Source: Okapia johnstoni (Eukaryota > Chordata > Mammalia > Artiodactyla > Giraffidae). Taken from it: a stretch of DNA of 64,000 bases. Of this stretch, positions 34,846 to 46,905 are shown piece by piece. Under the pieces are notes generated by a model. That model had not been told where the DNA came from. It was given only the letters and a program-made list of their open reading frames with translations, and ran no database searches. The stretch is taken from the NCBI GenBank assembly GCA_024291935.2, contig CM044320.1, forward strand, positions 54,068,001 to 54,132,000, written 5' to 3'. Each line of letters opens with the position of its first letter. Position 1 is the stretch's first letter. The position numbers were made by a program, and so were the translations under genes.

Positions 34846-35324
34846 TTTTTATGTGAAAAAGATAATTACCTCTAAATAAATAAACATTTTAAATAAAAAG
34901 AAGTTAAATAAACTGTTAAATTCCTGCTAAAAATAATCATTAATATAGTTCAGTTTATGAAAGAGGGACAAAAATGAGTGAAAAGACAAAGGAGGAAATG
35001 CCTAACAGCACAGGAAGACTATTTTTACTGTCAATAAGGATGTAGACGAATAACTAAATTAAGTTAATTACCATTTGAAATAACATTCAGAGATATTTGA
35101 CAAGCAGTCTGTTTTACCCCTTTAAGTGGCCTAAAATACTATAAGACAAATCTCCAAATGAAAAAAAAAAAAGGAAAAGTCATGTGTATTACTGAACTCC
35201 TAGTCAAGTTAAACAAATTGTTAGGGGAGAAGACACAGATTAGTACAATCAAAAGTGAAAAAGAAGTGATTGCTACTGATCTCACGCATATTAAATGTAG
35301 AAAAGCTTTATAATGATGCAAAGG
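34846..35324. other. AT-rich spacer in segment B-left
   Basis: Aligns with about 54,366-54,855 in segment C. The frames seen on the minus strand here and over the next BovB are not genes. Confidence 0.45.
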
Positions 35325-37245
35325 AACTGACCAAAACCATCCCCAAGAAATAGAAATGCAAAAAGGCAAAGCAGTTGTCTGAGGAGGCCTTACAAATAGC
35401 TGAGAAAAAGAAAAGAAGTGAAAAGCAGAGTAGAAAGGGAAAGATATACCCAACTGAATGCAGAGTTTCAGAGAATAGTAAGGAGAAATAAGAAAGCATT
35501 CATAAGTGAACAATGCAAAGAAATAGAGGAAAATAATAGAAAGGGAAAGATTAGAGATCATTTCAAGCAAATTAGAGACAGCAAGAAATGCTTCATGCAA
35601 AACTGGGCACAATAAAGGACAGAAATGGCAAGGATATAAAAAAAGCAAAAGAGATGAAGTGAGAATACACAGAAGAAATGTACAAAAAAGTTCTTAATTA
35701 CCTGGATAGTTGTGATGGTGTGGCTAGACACCTAGAGCTAGACATCTTGGAGTGCAAAGTCAAGTGGGCTTTAGGAAGCATTATCATAAACAAAGCTAGT
35801 GGAGGCGATGGAATTCCAGCTGAACTATTTCAAATCCTAAAAGATGATACTGCTAAAGAGCTGCACTAAATATGCCAGCAAATTTGGAAACTCAGCAGTG
35901 ACCGCAGGACAAGAAATGGCCAATTTTCATGCCAATCCTAAAGAAAGGCAACATCGAAGAATATTCAAACTACCATACAACTGCACTCATTTCACATGCT
36001 GCAAGATTATGCTCAAAATCCTTCAAGCTGGACTTCAGCAGTATGAGAAATAAGAAATTCCACATGTACAACTAGATTTTGAAAAGGCAAAGAAACCAGA
36101 AATCAAGTTGCCAGCATCCACTGGATCAGAGAAAAGGCAAGAGAATTCCAGAAAATTATCTACTTCTGCTTCACTGAAGACAGTAAGGTCTTTGACTGTG
36201 TGGCTCACCAGAAACTGTGTAAAATTCTTAAAGAGAAAGGAATACCAGACAACCTTACCTGTCTCCTGAGAAGACTGTATGCAGGACAAGAAGCAATAGT
36301 TAGAACCAGACATGAAACAAAAGACTGTTTCCAAATTGGGAAAGGAGTGCATCAAGCCCGTGTATTGTCAGCCTGCTTATTTAACTTCTATGCAGAATAC
36401 ATTATGTGAAATACTGGGCTAGATGACTCACAAGCTGGAATCAAGATTGCCAGGAGAAATATCACCATCCTGAGATATGCAGATGATGCCACTTTAATGG
36501 GACAGAGCGAAGAGGAACTAAAGAGCCTCTTGATGAAAGTGGAAGAGGAGAGTGAAAAAGCTGGCTTAAAACTCAACATTCAAAAAATTAAGATCATGGC
36601 AACTGGTCCCATCCCTTCGTGGCAAATAGATGGGGAAACAATGGAAACAGTGACAGACTTTATTTTCTTGGGCTCCAAAATCACTGTGGATGCTGACTGC
36701 AGCCATGAAATTAAAAGGTGCTTGCTCTTTGGAAGGAAATCTATGACAAACCTAGATAGCATATTAAAAAGCAGACATTACGTTGCCAACAAAGGTCTGT
36801 ATAGTCAAAGCTATGGTTTTTCCAGTAGTCATGTACGGATGTGAGCAGTGGACAATTAAAAATGACTGAGAACCAAAGAATTGATGCCTTTCAACTGTGG
36901 CATTGGAGAAGACACTTGAGAATCCCTTGGACAGCAATAAGATCAAATCAGTCAATCCTAAAGACATCAACCCTGAATATTCATTGGAAAGACTGATGCT
37001 GAAGCTGACTCTCCAATATTTTGACCATCCAATGTGAAGAGCTGAATCACTGGAAAAGAGTCTAGTGCTGGGAAAGGTTCAGGGCAGGAGGAGAAGGGAT
37101 CACGAGAATGAGATTTTTGGATGGCATCAGTAACTTGATGGACATAAATTTGAGCAAACTCTGGGAGATGATGAAGGACAGGGAAGCCTGGCGTGCTGCA
37201 GTCGATGGGGGTCCCAAAGAATCACAAACAAGTGAGCAACTGAAC
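35325..37245 (+). mobile_element. BovB, 5' truncated (copy B-left)
   Basis: Covers the linker, reverse transcriptase (Arg-Tyr-Ala-Asp-Asp near 36,474-36,488, where the second Asp is kept but Ala follows in place of Thr) and the 3' part to 'gagcaactgaacaacagcc'. Many frame breaks. The paralogous copy is 54856-57107. Confidence 0.9.
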
Positions 37246-37544
37246 AACAGCCTTATTTCTAGTCCAACTCTCAAATCCATACATGACTACAGGAAAAACC
37301 ATAGCTTTGACAATAGAGACCTTTGCCTGCAAAGTTATGTTTCTGATTTTTAATATGCTGTTTCGGTGTGTCACAGCTTTTCTTCCAAGGAGTAAGTGTC
37401 TTTCAAATTCATGGCAGCAGTAACCATCTGCAGTGATTTTGCAGCCCAAGAAAATAAAATCTGACAGTGCTTCTTCTTTTCCCCCTTCTATATTTACCAT
37501 GAAGATTTTGGGACCAAACGCCATGATCTTATCTTCTTCAATGT

Positions 37545-38316
37545 TGAGTGTTTTTATTTTTTTTCTTTAAATTAATTTATTTTTTTTGAAGGATAATTGC
37601 TTTATAGAATTTTGCTGCTTTATAGAATTTTGCTGTTCTCTGTCAAACCTCAACATGAATCAGCCATAAGTATACATATATCCCCTCCCTTTTGAAGCTC
37701 CCTCCCATCTTCCTTCCCATCCCACTCCTCTAGGTTGATACATAGCCCCTGTTTGAGTTTCCTGAGCCATACAGCAAATTCAGTTGGCTACCTATTTTAC
37801 ATATGGTAATGTAAGTTTCCATGTTACTCTTTCCATATATCTCACCCTCTCCTCCCCTCTCCCATGTTGGTAGGTCTATCCTCTATGTCTGTTTCTCCGT
37901 TGTTGCCCTGTAAGTAAATTCTTCAGTACTATTGTTCTAGACTCCATATATATGTGTTAGAATACGATATTTGTCTTTCTCTTTCTGACTCACTTCACTC
38001 TGTATAATAGGTTCTAGGTTCATCCACCTCATTAGAACTGACTCATATGTGCTCCTTTTTATGGCTGAATAATATTCCATTGTGTATATATACCACAACT
38101 TCTTTATCCATTCATCTGTCGATGGACATCTAAGGTTGCTTTAATGTTCTGGCTATTGTAAATAGTGCTGCAATAAACAATCGTATATGTGTGTCTCTTT
38201 CAATTTTGGTTCCCTCAGGGTATATGCCTAGGAGTGGGATTGCTGGGTCATATGGTGGTTTTATTCCTAGCTTTTTAAGGAATCTCCATACCATCTTCCA
38301 TAGTGGCTGTATCAAG
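37545..38316 (-). mobile_element. L1 3' end nested in antisense BovB (copy B-left)
   Basis: T-rich start, then L1 3' UTR and ORF2 C-terminus in reverse. The minus-strand frame 38130-38315 still reads the ORF2 end ('[15 protein letters not shown]'). The same insertion at the same site occurs in segment C (57408-58166), so it is older than the duplication. Near 37,590-37,630 a phrase (tttatagaattttgctg) is doubled. Confidence 0.9.
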
Positions 38317-38512
38317 TTCTAAGATAGCTTTTTCACTCTCCTGTTTCACCCTCAACAAGAGGCTCTTTAGTTCATTTCCTGCCACTAGAGTGATATCGTC
38401 TGCATATCTGAGGTTGTTGATATTTCTCCAAGAAATCTTGATTCCTGGTTGTGATTCATCCAGCCCGACATTTCACATGATGTACTCTTCATGGAAGTTA
38501 AAAAAACAGGAA

Positions 38513-38560
38513 CCTTGTTATACTATATCTTGTTATACTATATCCTTGTTATACTATATC
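38513..38560 (+). repeat. 15-16-bp tandem repeat, 3 units, in BovB
   Basis: The unit cttgttatactatat(c) is repeated three times. Segment C has the unit once (near 58,352), so it expanded after the duplication. Confidence 0.85.
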
Positions 38561-39105
38561 TCAGTTTTGAATCAGTCACTTATTCCACGTCCAATTTTAA
38601 CTGTTGCTTCTTGACCACATATAGATTTCTCAGGAGATAAGTAAGGTAGTCTGGTATTCCCATCTCTTTAAGAATTTTCCCCAGTATGTTGTAGTCCACA
38701 GAGTCAAAGGATTTAGCATAGTCAATAAAGCAGAAGTACATATATTTCTGGAATCCCCTTGTTGTTTCTAACATCCAAAGGATATTGGCAATTTGATCTG
38801 CATCCTCTGTTTTGTCTAAATTCAGCTTGCACATCTGGAATTTCTCATTTCTCATACTGCTGAAGTCTAGCTTGAAGGATTTTGAGCAAAACTTTGCTAA
38901 CATGTGCAATGAGTGAAATTATATGGCAGCTTGATAGTCTTTGGCATTGCTCTTCTTTGGAAATGGAATGAAAATTGGTCTTTTCCAGTCCTATGGTCAC
39001 TACTGAGTTTTCTAAATTTCCTGACATATTGAGTGTAGACCTTTAACAGCACCATCATTTAGGACTTCTAATAGCTCAACTGGAATTCCATCACTTCCAC
39101 TAATT

Positions 39106-39233
39106 TGCTGCTCCTGCTGTTGCTGCTAAGTTGCTTCAGTCGTGTCCAACTCTGTGCGACCCCATAGACGGCAGCCCACCAGGCTCTGCTGTCCCTGGGA
39201 TTCTCCAGGCAGGAATCCTGGAGTGGGTTGCCA
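39106..39233 (-). mobile_element. Bov-A2 SINE, antisense, at the junction of two duplicated segments
   Basis: It starts with (CTG)n ('ctgctgttgctgctaagttg'), the antisense of the AGC tail, and continues to 'ggagtgggttgccattccc'. Left of it the sequence pairs with segment C; right of it, with segment A. In segment A the SINE at this edge (9961) lacks the AGC tail, so the two are not simply the same insertion. Confidence 0.85.
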
Positions 39234-40214
39234 TTCCCTTCAAATATAAAGGCAAAGTCTCTCAGCGAGGCAGATTTCAAGCTACCAGTGCACAACTGGG
39301 TCCTGGCATGCGGTAGAGACAGGCTCCAGCACACCACTGCTGGGAGTCAGTCAGTTCATCTACAAAGTGGACAAAGATCCCTGCTTTCATGGGTTGAGGG
39401 ATGTGAGAGAATGTAGACAATAAGCATAAATGTAATTAACTAGTAAACTATATAGTATTTCATATGCTAATAAGTATATTGAAAAGGAAGAGAAAATGGA
39501 AATGCCTTGGAAGTGGACAGCTACTGTAATTTTAAATAGTGTCCATCAGGTAGATCATATTGTGGTGACATTTGGAAAGAGATCCAAAGGAGGGGGATAT
39601 TTGCTAACCATGCAAATATCTGGGAGAGGAGACTTTCCTGTTTAAGAAACATTTAGGGCAAATACAGTAAGGTCCTAGGAGGAAAATCATGTGACTTGAA
39701 AAGAATGATTTTTTTGTTTGTTTTGGTTTATCCTTTCTGATATTTTTCAATTTTTCCTGAACTAGATCCCATGATAGAACATCCAGCAGCGTATTGAATA
39801 AAAGCAATTATAGTGGTCCTTCTCATCTTATAACTGATTTTACCAAGACTGAAGCTACTATTTAAAACATTAAAAATGATGTTTGCTTTAAACTTTAAAT
39901 TATGAATATTTTCAAGTATACACGAGGATAGAGAACTGGAAAAATAGTTTCATGTACAGATCAAGTAGATTCAATAAATATGAAGGCTATTTTATATTGC
40001 CTTACCTGTTTTTTGAAAAGCTTTCAAATATTTTGTTGTATTTTAAACCAGAACTTAAACATAAACCTTTTCTTCCCTGTGTATTTTCAGTGTGAATTCC
40101 TAAACTATAATTTTCTTTTCTTTCTTTTTTTTTGTTTTTTCTCTTAACTCTGATGCAGTTTCCAAGCTAGCAAAATTAGCAAAAAGTCTTTGGTGTCATT
40201 TTTCACCTTTCTCT
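39234..40214. other. Unique part of segment B-right, no gene
   Basis: Aligns with 10,075-11,034; no frame is conserved. Confidence 0.5.
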
Positions 40215-40440
40215 CACTTGTGCATGTTCATGTTCAGTCGCTCAGCTGTGTCTGACTCTTTGTGACCCCATGGACTGTAGCCCACCAGGCTCCTCTGCTC
40301 GTGGGATTTCCCAGGCAAGAACACTGGAGCAGGTTGCTATTTCCTCCTCCAGGGGATCTTCCTGACCCAGGGACTGAACCCATACCTCCTGAGTCTTCTG
40401 CATTGGCAGGAGGATTCTTTACCACTGAGCCATTGGGAAT
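40215..40440 (-). mobile_element. Bov-tA SINE, antisense
   Basis: Full antisense copy ('cagctgtgtctgactctttg' to 'accactgagccattggga'), the counterpart of 11035-11253. Confidence 0.88.
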
Positions 40441-42459
40441 ATACTCCTAGGTAACAAATTGTTTCAAAACATCATTTTTCATTGACTTGTTCAAATTGGA
40501 GCCAAACAATGAGCGTGTAGCATATCCAGTTGTGATGATCTAGTCAGGTTACTTATGCTACGGAAATAATGTTCTGTTTTATTCTGCTAAGAAACTTTAA
40601 AAAATCATGAATGGTCACTGCATTTTATCAGAAGATATGTGATTTTATTTTTCAAACTTTGTTTTCATTTTCAGTCCTTTTTTGAGGTAAATTCCACAAA
40701 TAAATTTTCTAAAGATAAATTATCTTTGGGATAAGACCAGATGTAACATGAAATACTGGTTTTGATCATTTCTTTTGGTACATTATCTCCTGATTTATGA
40801 GTCAAATTGCTGGTGACTTTATTCCTCACTTAATCTTTTAATATCAAGAACAATATAAATGTCCAAAAATGAGTTAGAAATGTTTGCCTCATCTTTCCCT
40901 CTGGACATGTTTTATAAGATTTTGCTCATTCACCTTATTAACAAAAAATAGATAAATAAATGAATAAAAGTTGCTGTTAAGTTTAAAAATCTTACATCTT
41001 TTATTGAATTTTCAAATTTTAGTCAAATAACCTTATATCAAATAAGAAATAATATAGTAGCCAATGCTTATGGAAAAGTCTGAAACAGAGGTGGGCCAAC
41101 TGTGGTCCATGGGCCATGGTTGGCCCACCTCTTCTTTGTGTTAAAAGTTTAATTGGACACACCTGAGCCCTTTCACTCACACATTGTTTATAGCTGCATT
41201 CGTATTACAGAGGGGTAGAGTTGAATAATTTCATCAGGGACGCTGAGGTCTCCAAATTCCAAATTATTAATATAATGCCCTTTAGAAATAAATTGTGTTG
41301 GCTTCTGATACAGATAATTAAAATGCTTATACTGATTGAAATCTTTATAATAACCAATAAAGAGTTTGTGTAGAATTATATAGAGAGTCACATTATCTGA
41401 TATCAGCATAAACTCCCTCATATCTTTTGTAATAATTTTACTGTTCTTTTAATTCCTGGAAGTATAACTAGCTAGTTTATAGTATATTTATTCAGGTATC
41501 AAAACCCACATCATCAATCAATTCTAAACCTCAGTATTTTCAAATATTTCCAATTCACTGTAGAAATTATTGTTTCAACAAAAAGGTAGGAAATAGTAAC
41601 TCCATGACTGTCTCCAAACTGGAAAACGCTTTGAAAGTTGTTTTCTTTGTTTTTCAGCATAGTATGGATCTAAGTCTCTCAAGTGAGTAGAATACATGCA
41701 TATCAGGAAGATTTTAGCTCAATGAATTACAATTACAGTCTTTCTACAAAAATGGCTAGAAAAAGTAAGATTAGTTTGCATAACATTCAGTATTATTTGA
41801 AATTTTGACTTCATGGAAAAGTAAAAAACAAAAAAAACCTTTAGTGCCAGAGTAGCAAGATCTTGCATAATCATATTCTAAATTCTAATCAATACATTTT
41901 CAGATGCAGTGCTACATTATAATGCTTAAAATGGAGTGAACATACAAATTTTTAACAAAAGAAAATCTCAAATTCATACATAGTAAAATTTTGCCATTTA
42001 GCATTTTTATCCCTATTAATTGTTTCTCATTTAATTAGGTAATTGGATGCATTATATGTGTACAATATTAACTTAAAATAACCACTAAAATGAGAAAATT
42101 GTAAAAACTGTCAGCTATTGATTATTTAAAAAAAAAAAACAGCTTGACATCAAGCTTAAATATATACCTGACTATAGCAAATGCAGTCATATATGGTTTC
42201 CAATAATATTTAATTCTTCAGGCTTTTATTATAAATTGTTATGTTATATGTGTTAATTAAACAGTTCCCCAAAAGAGGGACAATTTCACATAATTTATTA
42301 TTTCCTGAATTTCTAGAAAAAATGAAATCATGAAACACAGGTTTCTCTTGAACATTCTTGCTCTGCCTCTTTCTGTCTGAATTTAATTTCCCAAGAAATA
42401 TTGTGGAAGAAATGAAATTATAAAAGTTTCAAAGAAGGAAATGGCAGTTTCATAGTTAC
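40441..42459. other. Unique part of segment B-right, no gene
   Basis: Aligns with 11,254-13,805 except for the L1 present only in A and the deletion of about 257 bases near 42,285 here. No gene. Confidence 0.5.
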
Positions 42460-42691
42460 AGAGTGGAACACATGTGTGCAGCTGCACAATCATGCCAGAT
42501 CTTTGCGACAGGATCGACCGTAGCCCATCAGGCTCCTCTTTGCAAAGAATTTTCCAGGCAAGAATACTGGAGTGTGCTGCCATTTCCTGCTACAGAGGAC
42601 CTTACGCACCCAGGGATTGAACCTGTGTCACTTGTGTCTCCTACATTGACAGGTGGATTCGTTACCCCTGGTGCCAACTGGAAAGCACAAT
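42460..42691 (-). mobile_element. Bov-tA SINE, antisense
   Basis: Counterpart of 13806-14032. Confidence 0.85.
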
Positions 42692-42916
42692 AAAAATATG
42701 AGCCCAAAGGAAGGGAAGTGCATGAGAGAAGGATGGGAATTTGAATAGAAAAACATGAAGACAATAGGCTTGTGAAGTTGCTGTCGATGAAAGTATGAGT
42801 GATGAAAAACTAGCTCAATGGAGACAATATGAAAATTAATAGATTTTGAAAAGTTCTGAGTTTATTTAACTGCATTTCATTATGCCTCCAATTTATCAAA
42901 TGGGACTTTTACTTTT

Positions 42917-43855
42917 TCATTTCCTTGAGAAAAGTACATTCTTCCTGGCCATGTCCATGAAGGCTCGCTTGACTTGCTGATTCCTTAAGGTATAGATAAA
43001 TGGGTTTAGCATGGGGGCCACAGAGGTATTTAGCACAGCTACTCCCTTGCTCAAAGAGACCCTGTCCTTTGCTGATGGATTCATGTACATGAAAATGCAG
43101 CTGCCATAAGAGATGGAGATGACAATCATGTGTGAAGAACACGTGGAAAAGGCCTTTGTCCTCTGAGTGGTAGAAGGGATCCTCAAAATTGTTCTGATGA
43201 TATACATGTAGGACAGAATTATTAATGCCAAAGTAAACATCAGAGTAAACACAGCACAAGAAAACACCATTATCTCTACAAATTTGGTGTCTGAACAAGA
43301 AAGTTGTAAAAGGGGGGAAAAATCACAAGTATAATGGTCGATAGTATTGGACTTGCAATAATCAAGCTGTAGGGAGAACATGAGTAAGGGGAATGTGTTT
43401 AAGAATGAAGCCAGCCAAGAAGCCAAGACAAGCAGTGTGCAGGCTCTATGATTCATGATGGTCATGTAATGCAGCGGTTTGCAGATGGCAATGTAGCGGT
43501 CATAGGACATGGCAGCCAGAAGATAAAACTCAGTGACTCCCAAGAGAATGAAAAAAAATAACTGAGCCATACAATCATTAAAAGAAATGGTTTTATCTCC
43601 TGTAATAATGGTGGCCAGAAACTTGGGTATAGTGACAGTTGTGAATGACACTTCTAATATGGAGAAACTTCTGAGGAAAAAATACATGGGGGTCTGGAGG
43701 TGGACATCCAGCAGGGTCAGGATGATAATGGTCAGGTTCCCAGTGATGCTGAGCATGTAGGTGATGAGCAGAAAGACAAAAATCACAACCTGAAGTTGTG
43801 GGTCATCTGACAATCCCAGGAGGATAAACTCTGTTATTTCCGTGTAGTTTCTCAT
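42917..43855 (-). CDS. OR6C1: Olfactory receptor, OR6C1-like, intact
   Basis: A 312-residue odorant receptor. In order: Asn3 glycosylation site (NYT), 'GNLTI' in TM1 at 39-43, 'TPMYFFLRS' at 55-63 (Ser in place of the usual Asn63), Cys95, '[10 protein letters not shown]' at 116-125, Cys167/177/187, 'FSTCSSHM' at 236-243, 'NPFIYTLRN' at 284-292. The frame is open 24 codons further up to 43927, but that part is Lys-rich and belongs to the 5' UTR. The start at 43853-43855 is the family start. It resembles OR6C1 as I remember it, in sequence and length, which is the basis of the symbol. Its 3' flank exists twice more in the window (A, and inverted at 1-435), so it belongs to a locally duplicated gene. 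Confidence 0.95.
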   Translation of the reverse strand: MRNYTEITEFILLGLSDDPQLQVVIFVFLLITYMLSITGNLTIIILTLLDVHLQTPMYFFLRSFSILEVSFTTVTIPKFLATIITGDKTISFNDCMAQLFFFILLGVTEFYLLAAMSYDRYIAICKPLHYMTIMNHRACTLLVLASWLASFLNTFPLLMFSLQLDYCKSNTIDHYTCDFSPLLQLSCSDTKFVEIMVFSCAVFTLMFTLALIILSYMYIIRTILRIPSTTQRTKAFSTCSSHMIVISISYGSCIFMYMNPSAKDRVSLSKGVAVLNTSVAPMLNPFIYTLRNQQVKRAFMDMARKNVLFSRK

Positions 43856-43867
43856 TTTCTTCTTCTT

Positions 43868-43905
43868 CTGAGTAACTTTCAAGAGAAAACAGAAACCGAA
43901 GAATT
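43868..43905 (-). promoter_or_regulatory. Probable 3' splice site of the OR6C1-like exon
   Basis: On the minus strand a pyrimidine-rich tract (ttcggtttctgttttctcttg) leads to two candidate acceptors, GAAAG and, eight bases on, CTCAG. A purine-rich leader and the ATG follow. Inference from consensus and position. Confidence 0.5.
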
Positions 43906-43927
43906 TAAAGAAAAGAGAATTATTCAT

Positions 43928-44553
43928 GGACTACACTGGAATTTATATTGAACGTGCTATGCCATACTGATTTAACTTGGGATATCTTAGAATAAACTTA
44001 ATAAAAATAGAGAATTCTCTTTAAAAGAATTTCATACTGTATGCCACTGTGTGTGTTTTCCATAAAATGTTTCTTTTAAAAATCTCCATTTTACTGATTG
44101 GAACTACGATAAAAATAGTTTTAAAAATTGTATCCAAATCATACCCTCTAAATGGGAAGAGCAGGAATTTTAACCTAGGCTTTTCTAAGTGTTTGAAATA
44201 TTGGAAAAGAAATGCTACCTGTTGACTTTTTTGAAATCCTTCCCTAAAAGATTTCTTTCCCACTGAGAATCTTGGCTTTTCTTCAAACCTGGTAAAATTA
44301 TATTATTTCTCAATCTTTCGCCTAGTTTTGTATTGTTATTTGCTAGTTAATATATAGAAAATTCAAAAATGTCAGGAAAAAGATCACTCAGCTGGATCTG
44401 TCTTCCAAGTGAAAGTCATTTGACTTAAATCTTCAACAATGGAAACAATTTCTAAGATTTCACTCTGACTCACATTTACCTTCCCAAGCGCCTACTCTTT
44501 ATCTGAAGCCACATCTAATGGATTCATCGCCATGACCTCCTCAGATATTAAAG
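43928..44553. other. 5' flank of the OR6C1-like gene
   Basis: AT-rich; no repeat recognised. In segment A the corresponding sequence is missing. Confidence 0.4.
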
Positions 44554-44744
44554 CAGTGGTCCCAAACTCTGAGATCTAATGTCTGATAATCTGAGGTATA
44601 GTTGATGTAATAATAATAGAGACAAAGTACACAATAAATGTAATGCACCTGAATCCTCCTGAAACCACACCTCTGCCCTCCGTCCATGTAATAATTTTCT
44701 TCCACGTAAACTGTCTTTAGTGCCAAAATGTTTGAGGACCACTG
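44554..44744. mobile_element. Small hAT-like non-autonomous DNA transposon
   Basis: Terminal inverted repeats: cagtggtcccaaac at 44554-44567 and its near-complement gtttgaggaccactg at 44730-44744 (one mismatch, one base length difference). The CAGTGGTCC end is typical of old mammalian hAT elements. 191 bases leave no room for a transposase. No clear 8-bp target duplication remains, as expected for an old copy. Confidence 0.7.
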
Positions 44745-44807
44745 TAGAGAGTTCAGTTCTGTACTCCAAGGCCAAATTACTGGTCATCTGAGTTTTCTTT
44801 CAGTGAA

Positions 44808-46905
44808 TGTGAAGAAAGTGGAGAAAATCACTAGACCATTCAGGTATCACCTAAATCAAATCCCTTATAACTATACAGTGGAAGTGAGAAATAGATTTAA
44901 AGAACTAGATCTGATAGACAGAATGCCTGATGATCTATGGATGGAGATTCGTGACATTGTACAGGAGACAGGAATCAAGACCATCCCCAAGAAAAAGAAA
45001 TGCAAAAAAGCAAAATGGCTGTCTGAGGAGGCCTTAAAAATAGCTGTGAAAAGACGGGAAGTGAAAAGCAAAGGAGAAAAGGAAAGATATACCCATTTGA
45101 ATGCAGAGTTCCAAAGAATAGCAAGGAGAGATAAGAAAGCCTTCCTCAGCTATCATGCAAAGAAATAGAGGAAAACAATACAATGGGAAAGACTAGAGAT
45201 GTCTTCAAGAAAATTAGAGATACCAAGGGAATATTTCATGCAAAGATGGGCTCAATAAAGAACAGAAATAGTAGGGACCTAACAGAAGCAGAAGATATTA
45301 AGAAGAGGTGGCAAGAATACACAGAAGACCTGTACAAAAAAGATCTTCATGACCCAGATAATCACGATGGTGTGATCACTCACCTAGAGCCAGACATCCT
45401 GGAATGTGAAGTCAAGTGGCCCTTAGGAAGCATCACTGTGAACAAAGCTAGTGGAGGTGATGGAATTCCAGTTGAGCTATTTCAAATCCTGAAAGATGAT
45501 GCTGTGAAAGTGCTGCACTCAACATGCCAGCAAATATAGAAAACTCATCAGTGGCCACAGGACTGGAAAAGGTCAGTTTTCATTCCAATCCCAAAGAAAG
45601 GCAATGCCAAAGAATGCTAAACTACCGCACAATTGCGCTCATCTCACACGGTAGCAAAGTAATGCTCAAAATTCTCCAAGTCAGGCTTCAGCAATAAGTG
45701 AACCGTGAACTTCCAGATGTTCAAGCTGGTTTTAGAAAAGGCAGAGGAACCAGAGATCAAATTGCCAATATCTGCTGGATCATCGAAAAAGCAAGAGAGT
45801 TCCAGAAAAACATCTATTTCTGCTTTATTGACTATGCCAAAGCTTTGACTGTGTGGGTCACAGTAAACTGTGGGAAATTCTTCCAGAGATGGGAATACCA
45901 GACCACCTGAACTACTTCTTTAGAAACCTGTATGCAGGTCAGGAAGCAACAGTTAGAACTGGACGTGGAACAAGAGACTGGTTCCAAATAGGAAAAGGAG
46001 TGTGTCAAGGCTGTATATTGTCACCCTGCTTATTTAACTTAGATGCAGAGTACATCATGAGAAATGCTTGGCTGGAGGAAGCACAAGCTGGAATCAAGAT
46101 TGCTGGGAGAAACATCAATAACCTCAGATATGCAGATGACACCACCCTTATGGCAGAAAGAGAAGAAGAACTAAAGAGCCTCTTGATGAAAGTGAAGAGG
46201 AGAATGAAAAGTTGGCTTAAAACTCAACATTGAGAAAACTAAGTTAATGGCATCAGATCCATCACTTCATGGTAGCTAGATGGGGAAACAGTGGAAACAG
46301 TGGCTGACTTTATTTTTCTGGGCTCCAAAATCACTGCAGATGGTGATTGCAGCCATGAAATTAAAAGGCACTTACTCCTTGGAAGGAAAGTTATGACCAA
46401 CTTAGACAGCATATTAAAAAGCAGACACATTCCTTTGCCAACAAATGTCCATATAGTCAAGGCTATGGTTTTCCAGTTGTCATGTGTGGATGTGAGAGTT
46501 GGGCTATAAAGAAAGCTGAGCACTGAAGAATTGATGCTTTCAAACTGTGGTGTTGGAGAAGACTCTTGAGAGTCCCTTGGATTGCATGGAGATCCAATCA
46601 GTCCATCCTAAAGGAGATCAGTCCTGGGTGTTCATTGGAAGAACTGATGTTGAAGCTGAAACTCCAATACTTTGGCCACCTGATGAGACGAGCTGACTCA
46701 CTGGAAAAGACCCTGATGCTGTGAAAGATTATGGGCAGAAGAAGGGGACAGCAGAGGATGAGATGCCTGGATGGCATCATCGACTCAATGGCCATGTGTT
46801 TTTGTGGACTCCAGGAGTTGGTGATGGACAGGGAGACCTGGCCTGCTGCAGTTCATGGGGTCGCAAAGAGTCAGACACGACTGAGTGGCTGAACTGAACT
46901 GAACT
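44808..46905 (+). mobile_element. BovB, 5' truncated
   Basis: From the linker ('gaagaaagtggagaaaatca') through reverse transcriptase to the tail (ctgaactgaactgaac) at 46905. Frames 44728-45168 and 45183-45539 hold the linker, 45698-45910 and 45853-46233 the RT with Arg-Tyr-Ala-Asp-Asp-Thr-Thr. It is better preserved than most copies here but still broken by frameshifts near 45,170, 45,540 and 45,870. Confidence 0.92.

Larger units (their letters stand above)
34228..39105 (+). repeat. Segmental duplication, copy B-left (pairs with 53637-58905)
   Basis: The copies share, in the same order, 'gatgaaaactaaatgataa', an old L1 3' end, a BovB sense copy, a BovB antisense copy joined tail to tail, and an antisense L1 nested in the second BovB at the same base. 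They differ by roughly one base in fifteen to twenty by eye. C has an extra L1 insertion; B-left has a different 165-base piece at about 34,323-34,489. At the right end B-left stops inside BovB at a Bov-A2, whereas C continues through that BovB. Confidence 0.92.
37258..39105 (-). mobile_element. BovB, antisense, split by L1 (copy B-left)
   Basis: Read on the minus strand it covers BovB from the linker to just before the extreme 3' end. It lies tail to tail with the sense BovB before it. An antisense L1 3' end interrupts it at about 37,545-38,316. It is cut at 39,105 by a Bov-A2 that is also the edge of the duplicated segment. Confidence 0.88.
39106..43330 (+). repeat. Segmental duplication, copy B-right (pairs with 9961-14668)
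   Basis: Direct copy of segment A, see there for the landmarks. This copy keeps the complete receptor gene, which runs on to 43855, past the point where A is cut off. Confidence 0.92.

Noticed and set aside
34326..35648. Minus-strand frames of 154 and 169 residues, Leu/Phe-rich and membrane-like
   Set aside because: They are the antisense of old L1 and A-rich BovB sequence. Reading A-rich coding sequence backwards gives Leu/Phe-rich frames.
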